Assembly: GCA_964526565.1 (NCBI GenBank)
Contig: CAZGMC010000037.1
Coordinates: 1 to 36,356, forward strand
Length of the DNA: 36,356 nt
From: CAZGMC01 sp964526565
GTDB taxonomy: Bacteria > Pseudomonadota > Alphaproteobacteria > DSM-16000 > Inquilinaceae
Reading direction: 5' to 3'
Positions 35,465 to 36,356 of the stretch are shown piece after piece. Numbering within the stretch: the first letter of the stretch is position 1; each line of letters opens with the position of its first letter. The position numbers and the translations under genes are program-made. A model generated the notes under the pieces. That model was not told the origin of the DNA. It made no database searches and saw nothing but the letters and a program-made list of their open reading frames with translations.

Positions 35465-36356
35465 TTAAGACGCGCTGCGCAGGTAGGACTGCAGTGGCGC
35501 CACTTCAAGCCGTCCCGCCTTGAGCGTCGCGATCGCCGCCACGGCCGCGCGGGCGCCCGCCACGGTCGTGCAGTATGGAATATTATTGACGAGAGCCGTA
35601 CGGCGCAAGCTGAAGCTGTCGCGAATCGCCTGGGCCCCGGACGTCGTGTTGAACACCAGCTGGATCTCGCCGTTGATCATGGCATCGACCACGTCCGGCT
35701 TGCCCTCCATCACCTTGTTGACCCGCGCCACCGGCAGCCCGACATCCTCCAGGAAGGCGGCGGTGCCGGTCGTGGCCACCAGGGTGAAGCCCAGGCCATG
35801 CACGCGCCGGGCGATCGCAGCGAAAGCGGCCTTGTCGGCGTCGCGTACCGAGACGAACACGGTGCCGGTCTCGGGCAGCAGCACGCCGGCACCGAGCTGC
35901 GACTTGGCGTAGGCGCGGCCGAAGTCGTGGTCCAGGCCCATCACCTCGCCGGTGGATTTCATCTCCGGCCCCAACAGGATGTCGACGCCGGGGAACCGGG
36001 CGAACGGGAACACCGCCTCCTTCACCGCCGTGTGCGGCGGCATCGGGCCGTTGACCGGGAACGTATCCAGCCGTTCCCCGGCCATGACGCGGGCGCCGAT
36101 CTTGGCGATCGGCGTGCCGGTCGCCTTGGCCACGAACGGCACGGTGCGGCTGGCCCGCGGGTTCACCTCGAGGATGTAGATCCCGGCGCCGTCCCCGGCA
36201 TGCTTGACGGCGAACTGCACGTTCATCAGCCCGACCACGCCCAGCGCCTCGGCCAGCAGGCGGGTCTGGCGGCCGATCTCGTCGATCACCTCGCGGCTCA
36301 GCGAATGCGGCGGCAGGGCGCAGGCGCTGTCGCCGGAATGGATGCCGGCCTCCTCG
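35465..36356 (-). CDS. carB: Carbamoyl-phosphate synthase large subunit (3' part)
   Basis: C-terminal 296 residues of the ammonia/ATP-dependent synthetase for arginine and pyrimidine synthesis; the 5' part is beyond the window edge. Visible: EEAGIHSGDSACALPPHSLS, EVNPRASRTVPFVAKATG and EMKSTGEVMGLD in the second ATP-grasp half. The MGS-like allosteric domain follows (TVFVSVRDADKAAF, TTGTAAFLEDVG, NTTSGAQAIRDSF). The frame is open to the edge, with no defect seen. Confidence 0.97.
   Translation of the reverse strand, partial: EEAGIHSGDSACALPPHSLSREVIDEIGRQTRLLAEALGVVGLMNVQFAVKHAGDGAGIYILEVNPRASRTVPFVAKATGTPIAKIGARVMAGERLDTFPVNGPMPPHTAVKEAVFPFARFPGVDILLGPEMKSTGEVMGLDHDFGRAYAKSQLGAGVLLPETGTVFVSVRDADKAAFAAIARRVHGLGFTLVATTGTAAFLEDVGLPVARVNKVMEGKPDVVDAMINGEIQLVFNTTSGAQAIRDSFSLRRTALVNNIPYCTTVAGARAAVAAIATLKAGRLEVAPLQSYLRSAS

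Overview
The window is high-GC DNA from a proteobacterium, most likely an alphaproteobacterium of the Rhodospirillales kind. This is inferred from the type I cytochrome c maturation genes, the carB-greA order, a TrxR-like ferredoxin-NADP reductase, an Atm1-type exporter and several ribbon-helix-helix regulators. No rRNA, tRNA or CRISPR array was seen. Most genes are ordinary chromosomal genes, with accessory insertions between them.

Layout. Positions 1-4928 (minus strand) hold a ccm operon read as ccmD-ccmE-ccmF-(small RHH-like gene)-(AT-rich DUF4760 insertion)-ccmG-ccmH, with ccmH running to the window edge. Positions 5134-7426 hold a periplasmic cupredoxin, a HAD-IIA phosphatase, an RHH regulator and a weak small ORF. 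Positions 7487-10107 hold an Atm1-like ABC exporter and a VapBC-type toxin-antitoxin pair. Positions 10124-12487 hold a COG2187-type phosphotransferase-fold protein, an internally deleted alpha/beta hydrolase, and the phosphoribosyltransferase that overlaps it. leuB follows at 12897-14009.

Positions 14227-19533 form the most interesting accessory block. It contains a tightly overlapping VWA / PP2C phosphatase / kinase operon (the TerY-P triad, as in E. coli yegL-yegK-yegI), a DUF2786-like coiled-coil protein, a convergent orphan Csx16-family gene (CRISPR ring-nuclease family, no CRISPR in sight) and a decayed IS110 transposase. The block sits between the core genes leuB and gpsA/tsaD.

Positions 19601-22909 hold gpsA and tsaD (overlapping) and ferredoxin-NADP reductase. 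Positions 23249-28786 hold a TRAP transporter (DctP receptor plus fused DctQM permease), a GST and a convergent TAXI-type receptor. Positions 28865-32306 hold a HupE/UreJ-like membrane protein that has lost its metal-binding motif, an MFS transporter, a small hypothetical protein and an M14-type metallopeptidase-fold protein. Positions 32338-36356 hold a CLC chloride channel with CBS domains, a Uma2-family nuclease-fold protein, greA and the 3' end of carB.

Themes worth attention: mobile or repetitive DNA has reshaped the ccm operon (a palindromic repeat now supplies the only visible ccmH ATG, and an AT-rich gene splits ccmF from ccmG). Simple-sequence repeats have lengthened the C-termini of ccmH and tsaD. 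The phospho-signalling cassette stands beside an orphan cyclic-oligoadenylate-type nuclease gene.
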